From contig NZ_CP031015.1 in the NCBI RefSeq assembly GCF_003850245.1, positions 2,232,001-2,296,000 of the forward strand: a DNA stretch of 64,000 nt. Direction: 5' to 3'. Below the pieces are notes generated by a model. It did not search any database. It worked only from the letters and a program-made list of their open reading frames with translations, and was not told where the DNA came from. Positions 1 through 13,315 of the stretch are shown piece after piece (within the stretch, counting starts at the first letter, position 1; the number at the start of each line of letters is the position of its first letter). Origin of the DNA: Microbacterium sp. ABRD28. GTDB taxonomy: Bacteria; Actinomycetota; Actinomycetes; Actinomycetales; Microbacteriaceae. Made by a program: the position numbers and the translations under genes.

Positions 1-1390
<1,390 letters not shown>

Positions 1391-1422
1391 GGCAGTGCCT
1401 CCGACACCGAAGCGGAGCCCGT

Positions 1423-2529
1423 TCAGGAGACGACCGTCTCGACGGGAGCCGCCGACACCGTACGCGCGATGGTGAACTGCCCGATGACCCGGGTGCCCTC
1501 GTAGAGGACGGCGGTCTGTCCGGGGGCGACGCCATCGAACGGCTGGTCCGGGGTAATCTCGATCTCACTGCCGTCGAACCGTCCCTCCGCCGGCACCGGC
1601 TCGGCGTGAGCGCGGATCTGGACGTGGCACGAGAACAGTCCGACCGCCGGCGGCTGCGTGGTCCAGCTGAACCGATCGCCGGCGATGCGCGCGGTGGCCA
1701 GCGCCTCTTTCGGACCGACCACGACGGTGTTGGAGACGGGCCGGACCTCGAGGACGAAGCGGGGCTTGCCGTCTGCAGCCGGGACACCGAGCGCCAGTCC
1801 ACGGCGCTGCCCGACCGTGTAGGCGTGGGCGCCGTCGTGCCGGCCGACGACGTCGCCGGCGCGGTCGACGATGTCGCCGGGGGTCGCACCGACGCGCTCG
1901 GCGAGCCAGCCGCGGGTGTCGCCGTCGGGGATGAAGCAGATGTCGAAGCTGTCGGGCTTGTTCGCCACGGTCAGACCGCGGCGCTCCGCCTCGGCCCGCA
2001 CCACGGCCTTGGACGGGGTGTCTCCCAGGGGGAAGAGCGAATGCGCGAGCTGGTCGGGAGTGAGGACTCCGAGCACGTAGGACTGATCCTTGGCGGCATC
2101 CGACGCCCGGTGCAGCTCGCGCCCCGCGGCGGTGTCCACGATGCGCGCGTAGTGCCCCGTGCACACCGCGTCGAACCCGAGCTCGACGGCCCGCTCGAGC
2201 AGCGCGGCGAACTTGATGCGCTCGTTGCACCGCATGCACGGGTTCGGGGTGCGACCGGCCCGGTACTCGGTCACGAAGTCCTCGATCACGTCGTCCCGGA
2301 AGCGTTCGGAGAAGTCCCACACGTAGAACGGGAACCCGAGAACATCCGCAGCGCGACGCGCATCCATCGCATCCTCGATGGTGCAGCATCCCCGGCTGCC
2401 GGTGCGCAGAGTGCCCCCCGCCCGCGAGAGCGCCAGGTGCACGCCGACGACGTCGTGACCCGCATCGACCATGCGGGCCGCCGCGACGGCCGAATCCACG
2501 CCGCCGCTCATCGCCGCCAGTACTCGCAT
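1423..2529 (-). CDS. mnmA: tRNA-specific 2-thiouridylase MnmA
   Basis: MnmA activates C2 of the wobble uridine in tRNA-Lys, -Glu and -Gln with ATP and inserts sulfur. The 368-aa protein has the full family length. The PP-loop is MSGGVDSAV (residues 7-15). The two catalytic cysteines are C101 in NPCMRCN and C198 in [17 protein letters not shown] is also conserved. The gene lies directly downstream of a cysteine desulfurase, the expected sulfur donor, and upstream of ligA; this order (desulfurase, mnmA, ligA) is known in actinobacteria. A TAAACT -10 box ends 6 nt before the ATG and overlaps the desulfurase stop codon, so mnmA probably has its own leaderless promoter as well as read-through. Confidence 0.97.
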   Translation of the reverse strand: MRVLAAMSGGVDSAVAAARMVDAGHDVVGVHLALSRAGGTLRTGSRGCCTIEDAMDARRAADVLGFPFYVWDFSERFRDDVIEDFVTEYRAGRTPNPCMRCNERIKFAALLERAVELGFDAVCTGHYARIVDTAAGRELHRASDAAKDQSYVLGVLTPDQLAHSLFPLGDTPSKAVVRAEAERRGLTVANKPDSFDICFIPDGDTRGWLAERVGATPGDIVDRAGDVVGRHDGAHAYTVGQRRGLALGVPAADGKPRFVLEVRPVSNTVVVGPKEALATARIAGDRFSWTTQPPAVGLFSCHVQIRAHAEPVPAEGRFDGSEIEITPDQPFDGVAPGQTAVLYEGTRVIGQFTIARTVSAAPVETVVS

Positions 2530-2541
2530 CCGTCCAGTTTA
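2530..2541 (-). promoter_or_regulatory. -10 element for leaderless mnmA
   Basis: TAAACT on the minus strand (2536-2541), 6 nt before the mnmA ATG. Its TAA is also the stop codon of the upstream cysteine desulfurase. Confidence 0.5.
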
Positions 2542-3738
2542 CGAAGGGGTCGCTGGACGGAGTCCGGATGCCGCACGCGCGCGTCGGACGGCCTCCGGCA
2601 GATGCCGGAGCACCGCGTCGACGTCCGACGGCGTACTCGTCCGCCCCAGCGAGAATCGCAGCACCTGTCGCGCCTCGGCCGGGGTCCGGCCCAGCGCGAG
2701 GACGACGTGGGACGGCTCGGCGACCCCCGCCTGGCAGGCCGACCCGGTCGACACCGCGATCCCCGCCTGATCCAGGAGGAACAGCAGCGTCTCCCCCGCG
2801 GCCCCCGGGAACAGCACGTGGACATTGCCCGCGAGACGCGCCGTCGATCCGTGCGCGAGCGGGCCGAGGACCTCGGCGCCGGTCACCGTCTCCCGGATGC
2901 CGCGGATCAGACGGTCCGACAGTCCGCCCAGACGCTCCTGCTCCCGCTCGCGCTCGGCCTCGGCGGCGTCCAGCGCGGCCGCGAACGCGACGCTTCCGGC
3001 GACGTCCTGGGTACCGGCCCGGAGTCCGCGCTGCTGCCCGCCGCCGTGGAGGAGAGGCTCGATGCGCGCGTGGCGCGAAACCACCAGGGCGCCCACGCCG
3101 ACCGGTCCCCCCACCTTGTGCGCGGCGACGCTGAGGGCCACCAGGCCGGCGGATCCGGTCGCCGACCCGCGCCAGTCGCGGAAGGAGACCGGCACGCGCC
3201 CGAGGGCGGCGATGGCGTCCACGTGGAACGGGATGCCCGCCGCGGAGGCAGCGGCGGCGAGAGCGGGGATGTCGTTGACCGTGCCGATCTCGTTGTTGGC
3301 CGCAAGCGCCGTCGCCACAGCCGCCCCTCTCGCGGCGGCGGCGAACTCCGCCACCCCGATGCGCCCGATCTCATCGAGCGGCACGGACCGCGCCTGTGCT
3401 CCCGCGAAGCGCGACAGCCATTCGACGACGTCCACGGTCGCGTGGTGCTCGCCGTCGGGAAGCACGATGGCCTCCGCCCCGGCGGACCGGGCCCACCACA
3501 ACCCCTTCAGAGCGAGATTGACCGCCTCGGTCCCTCCCGACGTGAACACGATCTCGATGGGATCGGCGCCGAGCAGAACCGCCAGGCGCTCCCGGGCGTC
3601 CTCGAGGAGGCGACGCGCGGACTGACCGGCGCCGTGGATCGACGAGGGATTGCCGACGACCTCGTGGGCGCGGATCCACGCCTCGCGGGCTTCGGGGCGC
3701 AGGGGGCTCGTCGCCGCGTGATCGAGGTACGCCGTCAT
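2539..3738 (-). CDS. Cysteine desulfurase, NifS/IscS family
   Basis: A PLP enzyme that takes sulfur from cysteine and carries it as a persulfide, probably for MnmA next door and for Fe-S assembly. The 399 residues include the N-terminal LDHAATSP, SGGTEAVN (68-75), the PLP lysine K208 in SVAAHKVGG and the persulfide cysteine C335 in STGSACQAG. The usual Gln after the PLP-binding Asp (HVDAxQ in IscS) is Ala here (HVDAIAALG, 172-180). A GGAGGAAGG ribosome-binding site lies 9 nt before the ATG. The stop codon is 9 bp from mnmA. IscS and NifS subtypes cannot be told apart from sequence alone. Confidence 0.93.
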   Translation of the reverse strand: MTAYLDHAATSPLRPEAREAWIRAHEVVGNPSSIHGAGQSARRLLEDARERLAVLLGADPIEIVFTSGGTEAVNLALKGLWWARSAGAEAIVLPDGEHHATVDVVEWLSRFAGAQARSVPLDEIGRIGVAEFAAAARGAAVATALAANNEIGTVNDIPALAAAASAAGIPFHVDAIAALGRVPVSFRDWRGSATGSAGLVALSVAAHKVGGPVGVGALVVSRHARIEPLLHGGGQQRGLRAGTQDVAGSVAFAAALDAAEAEREREQERLGGLSDRLIRGIRETVTGAEVLGPLAHGSTARLAGNVHVLFPGAAGETLLFLLDQAGIAVSTGSACQAGVAEPSHVVLALGRTPAEARQVLRFSLGRTSTPSDVDAVLRHLPEAVRRARAASGLRPATPS

Positions 3739-3797
3739 CGCCGAGCACCTTCCTCCCCGTCAGGACGAGCCGTCATCTCCGGGATACACGCGCTCAC

Positions 3798-3804
3798 TAT
3801 CGTA
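3798..3804. promoter_or_regulatory. Overlapping divergent -10 boxes for glgX1 and the cysteine desulfurase
   Basis: TATCGTA holds TATCGT on the plus strand (3798-3803), 7 nt before the glgX1 ATG, and TACGAT on the minus strand (3799-3804), about 60 nt before the desulfurase ATG. If both are used, RNA polymerase can occupy only one at a time. Confidence 0.42.
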
Positions 3805-3810
3805 GTTCGC

Positions 3811-5898
3811 ATGGTCAGCATCGACCCCCTCGCCCCCACCTCCCCCTCCGCCTCACTGCTGAGCCCGCACCTCGACGACCTGGGCGTCAGGCAGGGCCCC
3901 GCCGGAGGCACCCTTCGGGTCTGGTCCGCCCACGCCGAAGCCATCGAGCTCGTCCTCTTCGACCGCGATGACATCGACTGGATCGTCGCAACCGCTTCGC
4001 TCGTCCCGGAAGGCGGTGGTGTCTGGGCGGTGACCACCCCGCTGCTGCACCCGGGCGCCCGGTACGCGCTCCGCGTAGACGGTCCCTCCGGCCCCGGCAG
4101 CGTCTTCAACAGCGCGACGCTTCTCACCGATCCCTATGCGCGCGGAGTCGTCGGAAGCGGCCTGGAGGACTGGCGCTGCGTCGTCATCGACGGCGGGTTC
4201 GACTGGGGCGGTGTGCCCAAGCCCGGCGTCCCGCTGGATCGCACCGTCATCTACGAGGGACATGTCAAGGGCCTCACGAAGCGTCACCCGGGGATCCCCG
4301 CCGCCCTCCACGGCACATATGCGGGACTCGCCCACCCCGCGATGATCGAGCACCTGCTGAGCCTGGGGGTGACCAGTGTCGAGCTCCTCCCGATCCATGC
4401 CTTCGCCCCCGAGCCGCGCCTGCTGCAGCACGGACTTTCGAACTACTGGGGCTACAACACCGTCAACTTCTTCAGCCCGCATGCCGCCTACGCCACTCTG
4501 GAGGCTCAGCGGCAGGGCCCCGAAGCGGTGCTCCGCGAAGTGAAGGGAATGGTGCGCCTGCTGCACGAGGCCGGCATCGAGGTGCTTCTCGACGTCGTCT
4601 ACAACCACACCGCCGAAGAAGGAATCGGCGGCCCCCGCTCGAGTCTGCGCGGCATCGACAACCGGTCGTATTACCGGCAGCAGGACGACGGAACCTACAT
4701 CGACGTCACCGGGTGTGGAAACAGCGTCAACACGGCGACCGACGCCGCGGCGCGGCTGGTGCTCGATTCCCTCCGGTATTGGGCACGGGAGGTGCAGATC
4801 GACGGCTTCCGCTTCGATCTGGCGGTGACCCTCGGACGTGATGCCGGGCACGCCTTCACCCCGGATCATCCGCTCCTCCAGGCCATCGTCGACGATCCCG
4901 CGCTGGCGGATGTGAAGAAGATCGTCGAGCCCTGGGACGTCGGTATGGGCGGCTGGCAGACGGGGAACTTCGCACCCGGCTGGCACGAGTGGAACGATCG
5001 CTACCGCGACCGGGTCCGCAACTTCTGGCTGAGCGACATCGACTACGCCCGACGGGCCTCGACGTCGCCGGTCGGCATCGGCGGTTTCGCCACGCGCCTG
5101 GCCGGATCGTCCAACACGTTCAGCGAGGAACGCGGACCCCTCGCGAGCGTCAACTTCGTCACCGCGCACGACGGCTTCACCCTCCGCGACCTGGTGTCGT
5201 ACGACGTCAAGCACAACCTCGGCAACGGAGAGCAGAATCGCGACGGTGCCGACACGAATCGCTCGTTCAACCACGGAGCGGAGGGGCGCACCGACGACCA
5301 GGGGATCCTCGCCACCCGCCGCCGCGCGATGCGCAACCTCCTCGGCACCCTGCTGCTGTCGGCAGGGATCCCGATGCTGACGGCGGGCGACGAGTTCGGT
5401 CGCACCCAGCGGGGCAACAACAACGCCTACTGCCACGACTCGCCGCTGACCTGGCTGTCGTGGGAGCACGCACCCTGGCAGCAGGATCTTCTCGCCCACG
5501 TGCAAGCCCTCACCCGGCTGCGTCGAGAGAACCCCGCCCTGCGTCCCATCCGATTCGCCCGTCTGGGCGAGCGGATCCCCTCGGCCTCGGTGATGCAGTG
5601 GTACGACGAGAACGGTCAGACCATGTCGCCCGACCGGTGGACCGACCCCGGCCACCGGACGCTCCAGTACGTCGCCGCCTCGACCCCCGAGAACGAACCG
5701 TTCAACCGGGTCCTCCTCGTCATCCACGGTGTCGAGCGCCCGACGACGGTCACCCTTCCCGAACTCGAGGAGGCCGACCGCTTCGTCTCGCTGTGGTCCA
5801 GCGCCGATGAGAATCCGTCCGCGCACGAGGGTGTCTTCGCACCCGGCGACGACCTGGATGTCCCCCCGACGAGCATGCGGCTGTTCCGCGTGGAGTGA
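3811..5898 (+). CDS. glgX: GlgX-type glycogen debranching enzyme (copy 1, with glgE-glgB)
   Basis: A GH13 isoamylase-type enzyme that cleaves alpha-1,6 branches of glycogen or its limit dextrins. The 695-aa protein has an N-terminal CBM48-like region (about 20-150) and then the catalytic barrel. DVVYNHTAEE, IDGFRFDLAV (nucleophile D336), EPWDVG (acid/base E373) and TAHDGF (D454) are all present. It is the first gene of a forward operon with glgE and glgB, so its likely role is trimming glycogen made by GlgE and GlgB. A second GlgX/TreX paralogue at 34331-36541 sits in the trehalose operon. The ATG follows a TATCGT -10 box by 7 nt, consistent with leaderless translation. The reading frame is open far upstream, but that part is antisense to mnmA and the desulfurase. 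Confidence 0.93.
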   Translation: MVSIDPLAPTSPSASLLSPHLDDLGVRQGPAGGTLRVWSAHAEAIELVLFDRDDIDWIVATASLVPEGGGVWAVTTPLLHPGARYALRVDGPSGPGSVFNSATLLTDPYARGVVGSGLEDWRCVVIDGGFDWGGVPKPGVPLDRTVIYEGHVKGLTKRHPGIPAALHGTYAGLAHPAMIEHLLSLGVTSVELLPIHAFAPEPRLLQHGLSNYWGYNTVNFFSPHAAYATLEAQRQGPEAVLREVKGMVRLLHEAGIEVLLDVVYNHTAEEGIGGPRSSLRGIDNRSYYRQQDDGTYIDVTGCGNSVNTATDAAARLVLDSLRYWAREVQIDGFRFDLAVTLGRDAGHAFTPDHPLLQAIVDDPALADVKKIVEPWDVGMGGWQTGNFAPGWHEWNDRYRDRVRNFWLSDIDYARRASTSPVGIGGFATRLAGSSNTFSEERGPLASVNFVTAHDGFTLRDLVSYDVKHNLGNGEQNRDGADTNRSFNHGAEGRTDDQGILATRRRAMRNLLGTLLLSAGIPMLTAGDEFGRTQRGNNNAYCHDSPLTWLSWEHAPWQQDLLAHVQALTRLRRENPALRPIRFARLGERIPSASVMQWYDENGQTMSPDRWTDPGHRTLQYVAASTPENEPFNRVLLVIHGVERPTTVTLPELEEADRFVSLWSSADENPSAHEGVFAPGDDLDVPPTSMRLFRVE

Positions 5899-5943
5899 TC
5901 TGCGGCCTGTGCGCAAGCCCTGCGATCGTCCGATGGCGCGCGG

Positions 5944-5955
5944 TAGGTTCGAGTG
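5944..5955 (+). promoter_or_regulatory. -10 element for leaderless glgE
   Basis: TAGGTT (5944-5949) lies 6 nt before GTG 5956, so glgE and glgB may be transcribed separately from glgX1. Confidence 0.42.
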
Positions 5956-8039
5956 GTGGCCACGACGACTCGTTCCCCCCGCCCCCGTCCCTGGCGCTCG
6001 GCATCGGCGATCCCGGTGCGCGCCGTCCGCCCCACCACCGCACCCGCGCCCACGGTGACGCCGCGCATCCCCCTGACCCTCCCCTCTCCCAGCGTGCCCG
6101 GCGGCCGCTATCGGCCGTCCGCTTACGTCGGCGATGCCGTCCCCTTCACCGTGACGGCATTCCGCGAAGGACACGACGCGATCGGCGTGCAGGTGCGGCT
6201 CTTCTCCCCCTCAGGTGATGAGTCCCTCCACCGGCTCACCCCTCTCAACGACGGCTTCGACCGTTGGACGACCACCGTGGCGCCCCTCGAGACCGGGGTG
6301 TGGCGCTTCCGGTTCGAGGCCTTCAGCGACGATTTCGCCACGTGGCAGCACGCTGCCGACATCAAGCTCGCCGCCGGACTCGACCCCTTTGTGATGCGCG
6401 AATCCGGGGCCCGCCTCTTCGACACCGCGATCGCCGAGAAGGGCCGGAGCGCGGCCGAACGCACGCTGCTGGCCGCCTCCGCCGCGCGGTTGCGCGATGC
6501 CGACGTCTCCGATGCCCAGGCGTTGGACATCGTCCGCGATGAGAAGATCGCGGCGCTGTTCGCCGCGCGTCCGACCTCGGCGATCGTCAGCGCGGGCGAA
6601 GAAGCCGAACTGCTCGTCGAGCGCGAGCGAGCCGGCGTCGGATCCTGGTACGAGTTCTTCCCGCGCTCCGAGGGTGCCACGCGCAATGACGACGGCTCGG
6701 TCACCAGCGGAACGCTGCGAACCGCGATCGACCGGCTTCCCGGCGTCGCAGGGATGGGCTTCGACGTCATCTACCTCCCGCCCATCCATCCGATCGGAAC
6801 CACCAACCGCAAGGGCAGGAACAACAGCCTCACCTCCGAGCCCGGCGACCCCGGCTCGCCCTACGCCATCGGGTCCCACGAGGGCGGACACGACGCCATC
6901 CACCCCGACCTCGGTACGGAGGCGGACTTCGTCGCCTTCGTCGACGCCGCCCGCGGCCACGGCCTCGAGGTCGCTCTCGACCTCGCGCTGAACGCTTCTC
7001 CGGATCATCCGTGGGTCACCGAGCACCCGGAGTGGTTCACCACCCTCCCCGACGGCTCGATCGCCTTCGCCGAGAATCCGCCGAAGAAGTACCAGGACAT
7101 CTATCCGCCGAACTTCGACAACGATCCGGCCGGGATCTACGCAGAGATCCTGCGGGTGGTCCAGCACTGGGTGGGCCTCGGGGTCAAGATCTTCCGCGTC
7201 GACAATCCGCACACCAAGCCGGTGCAGTTCTGGGAGTGGCTGATCGCGACCGTCAACAAGGCGGACCCGGACGTCATCTTCCTCTCCGAGGCCTTCACCC
7301 GTCCGGCGATGATGCGGGGCTTGGCGATGGCCGGGTTCCAGCAGAGCTACACCTACTTCACCTGGCGCAACAGCAAGGCGGAGCTGGAGGAGTTCTTCAC
7401 CTCGATCTCGCATGAGACGTCGGACTTCATGCGGCCGAACCTCTTCGTCAACACCCATGACATCCTCACCGAGTACCTGCAGTACGGCGGGCGACCGGGA
7501 TACCGGATCCGCGCCGCGCTCGCCGCCACGGCGTCGCCGACGTGGGGTGTCTACGCCGGGTACGAACTGTTCGAGAACGTCGCCCGTCCGGGCTCGGAGG
7601 AGAACATCGACAACGAGAAGTACGAGTACAAGTTCCGCGACTGGGACGGCGCCGAGGCCCGCGGCGAGTCCCTCGCGCCGTGGCTGCGGCGCCTCAACGA
7701 GATCCGGCGCGCGCACCCGGCGCTCCGACAGCTGCGCAACCTCGACGTGCACTGGAGCGATGACGAAGCCATCCTGGTCTACTCCAAGCACCTGGATGCC
7801 GCGCTGTCGCCCACCGGCGAATCCGACACCATCCTCGTGGTGGTCAACGTCGATCCGCACTCCACCCGTCAGACCATGGTCCACCTCGACACCCGCGTGT
7901 GGGGTGTGACGCCCGGCGAGCCCTTCGAGGTCGAGGACCTCGTGACCGGGGCGCGCTGGACATGGTCGGATCACAATTTCGTGCGCCTCGACGCCTTCAC
8001 CGAACCCGTGCACATCCTCCACATCGCAAAGGACCGCGC

Positions 8040-8043
<4 letters not shown>
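5956..8043 (+). CDS. glgE: Alpha-1,4-glucan:maltose-1-phosphate maltosyltransferase GlgE
   Basis: GlgE (GH13_3) transfers maltose from maltose-1-phosphate to the non-reducing end of alpha-1,4-glucan. The 695-aa protein has an N-terminal domain and a catalytic domain. The nucleophile is D416 in FRVDNPHTKP and the acid/base is E445 in FLSEAFTRP; their 29-residue spacing equals that of the characterised Streptomyces enzyme. DLALNASPDHPWVTEHPEWF is the other diagnostic stretch. I prefer GTG 5956 to the adjacent GTG 5953 because of its 6-nt distance from TAGGTT. Its last 4 nt (ATGA) overlap the glgB start. No treS or pep2 is in the window, so the maltose-1-phosphate source (TreS-Pep2 or GlgC-GlgM) must lie elsewhere. 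Confidence 0.96.
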
Positions 8044-10226
<2,183 letters not shown>

Positions 10227-10230
10227 CACG

Positions 10231-10264
10231 CCGGAGGGGGCGGGCGCGAGCCCGCCCCCTCCGG
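10231..10264. terminator. Bidirectional hairpin between glgB and the thioredoxin-like gene
   Basis: A perfect 15-bp GC-rich stem (10231-10245 with 10250-10264) with a GCGA tetraloop. It lies between the convergent stops of glgB (10226) and the thioredoxin/TPR gene (10287). There is no T-tract on either side, so it may act as a Rho-assisted or I-shaped terminator typical of high-GC actinobacteria. Confidence 0.75.
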
Positions 10265-10286
10265 GGTGTTGGGAAGATCCCGTCCC

Positions 10287-11246
10287 TCAGAACAGCAGCG
10301 ACGCGAGGCGCCCACGCGCGCGAATGACGCGGGGGTCGGCGTCACCGATCACGCCGAACAGTTCGAGCAGCCGTTCCCGCACCGGTGCGCGCTCGTCGTC
10401 GGAGAGGACCGAGAACAGGTCCAGCAGGCGCGCGAAGGCGTCATCGACGTGGCCGCCCGCGACATCCAGGTCCGCCACGGCGAACTGCGCGTCGAGATCC
10501 CGCGGAGCGGCTGCCGCAGCACCACGGGCGGCGACGAGATCCAGACCCTGCACACGCTGGAGAAGGCGCACCTGGCCGAGTGCGGCGCGCGCGTCGGCAT
10601 CTCGCGGGTTCTCGGCCAGAGCGCGCTCGTACGCGCTGACGGCCGTGGCGTAGTCGCCCGCCTCGATCGCCGCAGCCGCCTCGGCGTGAAGCGGCGGAAG
10701 CTCCGGCTCGACGGGGCCGTCGGAATCGGCGCCATCGGCATCCGCGGCAACCGTGCCGGTGACCCCGTTCTGGGCCGCCAGCTGAAGGAACTGGGCGAAG
10801 ACCTCGCGCACCTGCTGCTCGGGTACTGCGCCCGTGAACAGCGGCACAGGCTGACCCGCGACGACGCCCACGACCATCGGGATCGACTGCGCCCGGAACG
10901 CCTGCGCGAGCTGGGGGTTGGCGTCGACATCGACTTTGGCGAGCACGATCCGACCGTTCAGCTCACGGACGACGCGCTCGAGCGCCGGACTCAGCTGCTT
11001 GCACGGTCCGCACCACTCAGCCCACAGGTCCACGACGACCGGAACCGTCCGAGACAGCTCCAGCACCTGACCGAAGGTGGCGTCCGTGACGTCCATGACG
11101 AGGGATGGCACGCGTCCGGACGGAGCCGGTGCAGCACCCTCGGCAGGCGGTCCGGCCGACCCGGCGGGCGGCGCGGCGGGGCGGTTGCGGAGCGAGGACA
11201 GATCGACGGCGCCACGCAGCGTCGCGCCGGGAGAGACGTCGGTCAC
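10287..11246 (-). CDS. Thioredoxin-like protein with TPR-like C-terminus (YbbN/CnoX family)
   Basis: 319 aa. A Pro/Ala-rich N-terminal segment (about 1-48) precedes a thioredoxin fold (50-155) with an intact WCGPC motif (C79, C82) and a cis-Pro region (SIPMVV). A helical TPR-like tail (about 185-319) follows. E. coli YbbN (CnoX) has this domain order and acts as a chaperone-linked redox protein; its active site is degenerate, whereas this one could be redox-active. The GTG start overlaps the stop of the upstream membrane-protein gene by 4 nt (GTGA), so the two are probably co-translated. Function beyond the family is inference. Confidence 0.85.
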   Translation of the reverse strand: MTDVSPGATLRGAVDLSSLRNRPAAPPAGSAGPPAEGAAPAPSGRVPSLVMDVTDATFGQVLELSRTVPVVVDLWAEWCGPCKQLSPALERVVRELNGRIVLAKVDVDANPQLAQAFRAQSIPMVVGVVAGQPVPLFTGAVPEQQVREVFAQFLQLAAQNGVTGTVAADADGADSDGPVEPELPPLHAEAAAAIEAGDYATAVSAYERALAENPRDADARAALGQVRLLQRVQGLDLVAARGAAAAAPRDLDAQFAVADLDVAGGHVDDAFARLLDLFSVLSDDERAPVRERLLELFGVIGDADPRVIRARGRLASLLF

Positions 11247-13123
11247 GGAATCACCTTCGCGTTGAGGATGTCGGATGCGTACCCGAGCAGACGGATCTTC
11301 TCCGTCGACCCCTGGCCGGGCACGTAGAAGAAGAGCTGGTCGGTGTAGGTCGTGGTGAAGCCCGTCGAGGACTGTTCGGCACCCGAGAGCGTACGAACCG
11401 TGGGGTTGTTCTCGAGCTTGATCACCGCGTCGGGGTTGGTGGGCTTGACGGTGTCGATCTCATCGATGTTCACCGCGACGATCGCACCGCTTTCCAGCGT
11501 CGCGAGAGCCAGCGGCTCGTACGCGCCGGGTGCGGCCTGGAAGGTCAGCTCCCCCGTGGAAGCACCGGTCTGGTTGAACTCGTCCAGGCGCTTCTGGCGG
11601 TCTCCGGCCACGCTCACGCGGAACTGGTCGCTCGCGACGTCGAAGAGATCGAAGTACTCGCTCTCCTCCCCGCTGTTCAAGATGTCGGCGTAGGCCTCGG
11701 CGAGCTGCGCGGGGGGCAGGAGGAGGAACGGAGAATCCGGCGCCGGCTGAATGGCGCCGATGTACGCCGGCGCCACGACCGGAAGCTCGGTGGCCGCCTC
11801 GAGGCTCGCCAGATAAGTCAGCCTGTACGGCGACCACTGGTCCTGCTGCGTGAGCATCATGATGCTCGAGGTGTTGGAGTCGGCGTCATCGACGACACCC
11901 ACGATCGAACGCGGCCACTCGTCGTACGCCTGGGGCAACACCAGAGTCAGCGGCTCGGCCGGCAGTGCGGCGGGAGCGGGATAGTCGCTGATCGCCGCAC
12001 GCAGCGCGTAGTTGGTCGAACGCGCCGCGAGCACGGCCCCGTCGAGCCGCGTGGCGGCCAGAGCCTCGTCCGCCGCCTCGTCGGCGGCTGCGACGGTCTC
12101 GGCCACCCGCGTCCAGATGCGATCCGCCTGGGCTTCCGTGACCGCCGGCGCCTGCTGACCCTCGGGAACGATGACCGAGGCGGACGGTGAGGGCGTCGGC
12201 GAAGGGGCGAACTGGGGCCACGCCTCGGACGAGCATCCGGCGAACAGGAGGGCGGACACGGCGACGGCCGGGACGACGATGAGGCGGCGGCGCCCCCCGG
12301 TGAGTGCGCGTCGACCGGTCGCGCTGATCACGCCCTTGCGCTTGCCTTCGACGGCAAGGTCGATCGGCTCCGTGACCGGGACGGGAAGGCCCTTGCGGCG
12401 GGGGCCGCGCGAGCGTCGCAGGTGGCGGATCGCGAGGATGTACAGGAACACCCCCACGGCCATCATGAGACCGCCGGCGACGATGAGCGGCCCCGCCCAC
12501 GGAGTCGCGTTGGCGATCGGCCACGACACCGTGATGTCGGCCGGTGCCGGCTCGACGCCGTCCGCGGCGACGAGCACGCTCATGTCCTCCGGCAGCTGAA
12601 GCGGGGCGATGAGCACATCCTCCTGCTGGAACTCGTCCAGCCAGAGATCCGAGCCCACCGGGCTGCGGACATCGTCTGCGCCCGCCTCGTCGCCGGTGGC
12701 GGCGGCGGCCGCGGGCGTCTCGGCCTCGTTCCCCTCCGCGGTGGCGGACTCCTCGGGCGCCGGCGTCGAGCCCTCTCCGGGCTCCTCCGACACGGCCAGA
12801 CTCGGGGTGATCTGCTCCGCCTCGAGCGCCCCCTCCTCGCCGACGGTCACCCGGGTGTACGCCGTATCAGAGAGCCAGGCCTCAAGGTCGGCTGTGCGAC
12901 CGTATGCCGCGAAGATGGTTCCCTCACTCTGGGCGCGGAGAGTCTGCGCTCCCGGGCGACTGTTGAGCACGTCGCCCTCGACCAGGACGTACGGCGTGTC
13001 CTCCTCGACGGTGACGGCAGCGGTCTCGGTGTCCGGCCCCTGGAAGACCGTGCGCTGGGCGATGCCCGCGCCGATCATCAGCGCGGCCAGAACGAAGGCC
13101 GCGACAGCCCACACGAAACGCAC
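11243..13123 (-). CDS. Actinobacterial membrane protein with internal lipobox-like segment, function unknown
   Basis: 626 aa from GTG 13123, chosen because AGGTGAGG precedes it; the frame is open further upstream to a TTG. From the N-terminus: a membrane segment (2-22), an extracytoplasmic region ending in an acidic Ala/Glu/Pro-rich linker (110-155), a second membrane segment (about 210-232), a short basic cytoplasmic part, and a third hydrophobic segment (281-297) after GGRRR that ends in LLFAGC. A Pro/Ser linker (PSPTPSPSAS) and a soluble domain of about 300 residues follow. The C-terminal part resembles a lipoprotein carrying a DUF8094-like domain (family name from memory). It is co-translated with the thioredoxin/TPR gene. 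I do not know its function. Confidence 0.8.
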   Translation of the reverse strand: MRFVWAVAAFVLAALMIGAGIAQRTVFQGPDTETAAVTVEEDTPYVLVEGDVLNSRPGAQTLRAQSEGTIFAAYGRTADLEAWLSDTAYTRVTVGEEGALEAEQITPSLAVSEEPGEGSTPAPEESATAEGNEAETPAAAAATGDEAGADDVRSPVGSDLWLDEFQQEDVLIAPLQLPEDMSVLVAADGVEPAPADITVSWPIANATPWAGPLIVAGGLMMAVGVFLYILAIRHLRRSRGPRRKGLPVPVTEPIDLAVEGKRKGVISATGRRALTGGRRRLIVVPAVAVSALLFAGCSSEAWPQFAPSPTPSPSASVIVPEGQQAPAVTEAQADRIWTRVAETVAAADEAADEALAATRLDGAVLAARSTNYALRAAISDYPAPAALPAEPLTLVLPQAYDEWPRSIVGVVDDADSNTSSIMMLTQQDQWSPYRLTYLASLEAATELPVVAPAYIGAIQPAPDSPFLLLPPAQLAEAYADILNSGEESEYFDLFDVASDQFRVSVAGDRQKRLDEFNQTGASTGELTFQAAPGAYEPLALATLESGAIVAVNIDEIDTVKPTNPDAVIKLENNPTVRTLSGAEQSSTGFTTTYTDQLFFYVPGQGSTEKIRLLGYASDILNAKVIP

Positions 13124-13315
13124 GAATGCCTCACCTCTCCTCGCTCCGATACCGCTCCAGGACGCGGCGGAGCGCAAAACTCGACGTTCCAGACTACCGA
13201 AGGGCGCCTGGATGTCGCCCGGGAGCGAATGATGCCGGGGGTGACGACCGGCTATCAGTATCCTGACAAGACCGGACGTCGATGCGCCGGTTCAGCCGAG
13301 AGAGGGCGCGCGCCG

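Noticed and set aside
3853..6174. Long open frame on the minus strand opposite glgX1
   Set aside because: Antisense frames stay open in GC-rich genes; the translation has no family motif and glgX1 is certain.
6524..6537. TTGGAC-ATC-GTCC-like site as a second TetR operator
   Set aside because: Imperfect, inside the glgE coding region, and not near a promoter.
6211..8022. 603-codon minus-strand frame opposite glgE
   Set aside because: Shadow of glgE codon structure; no start signal or motif.
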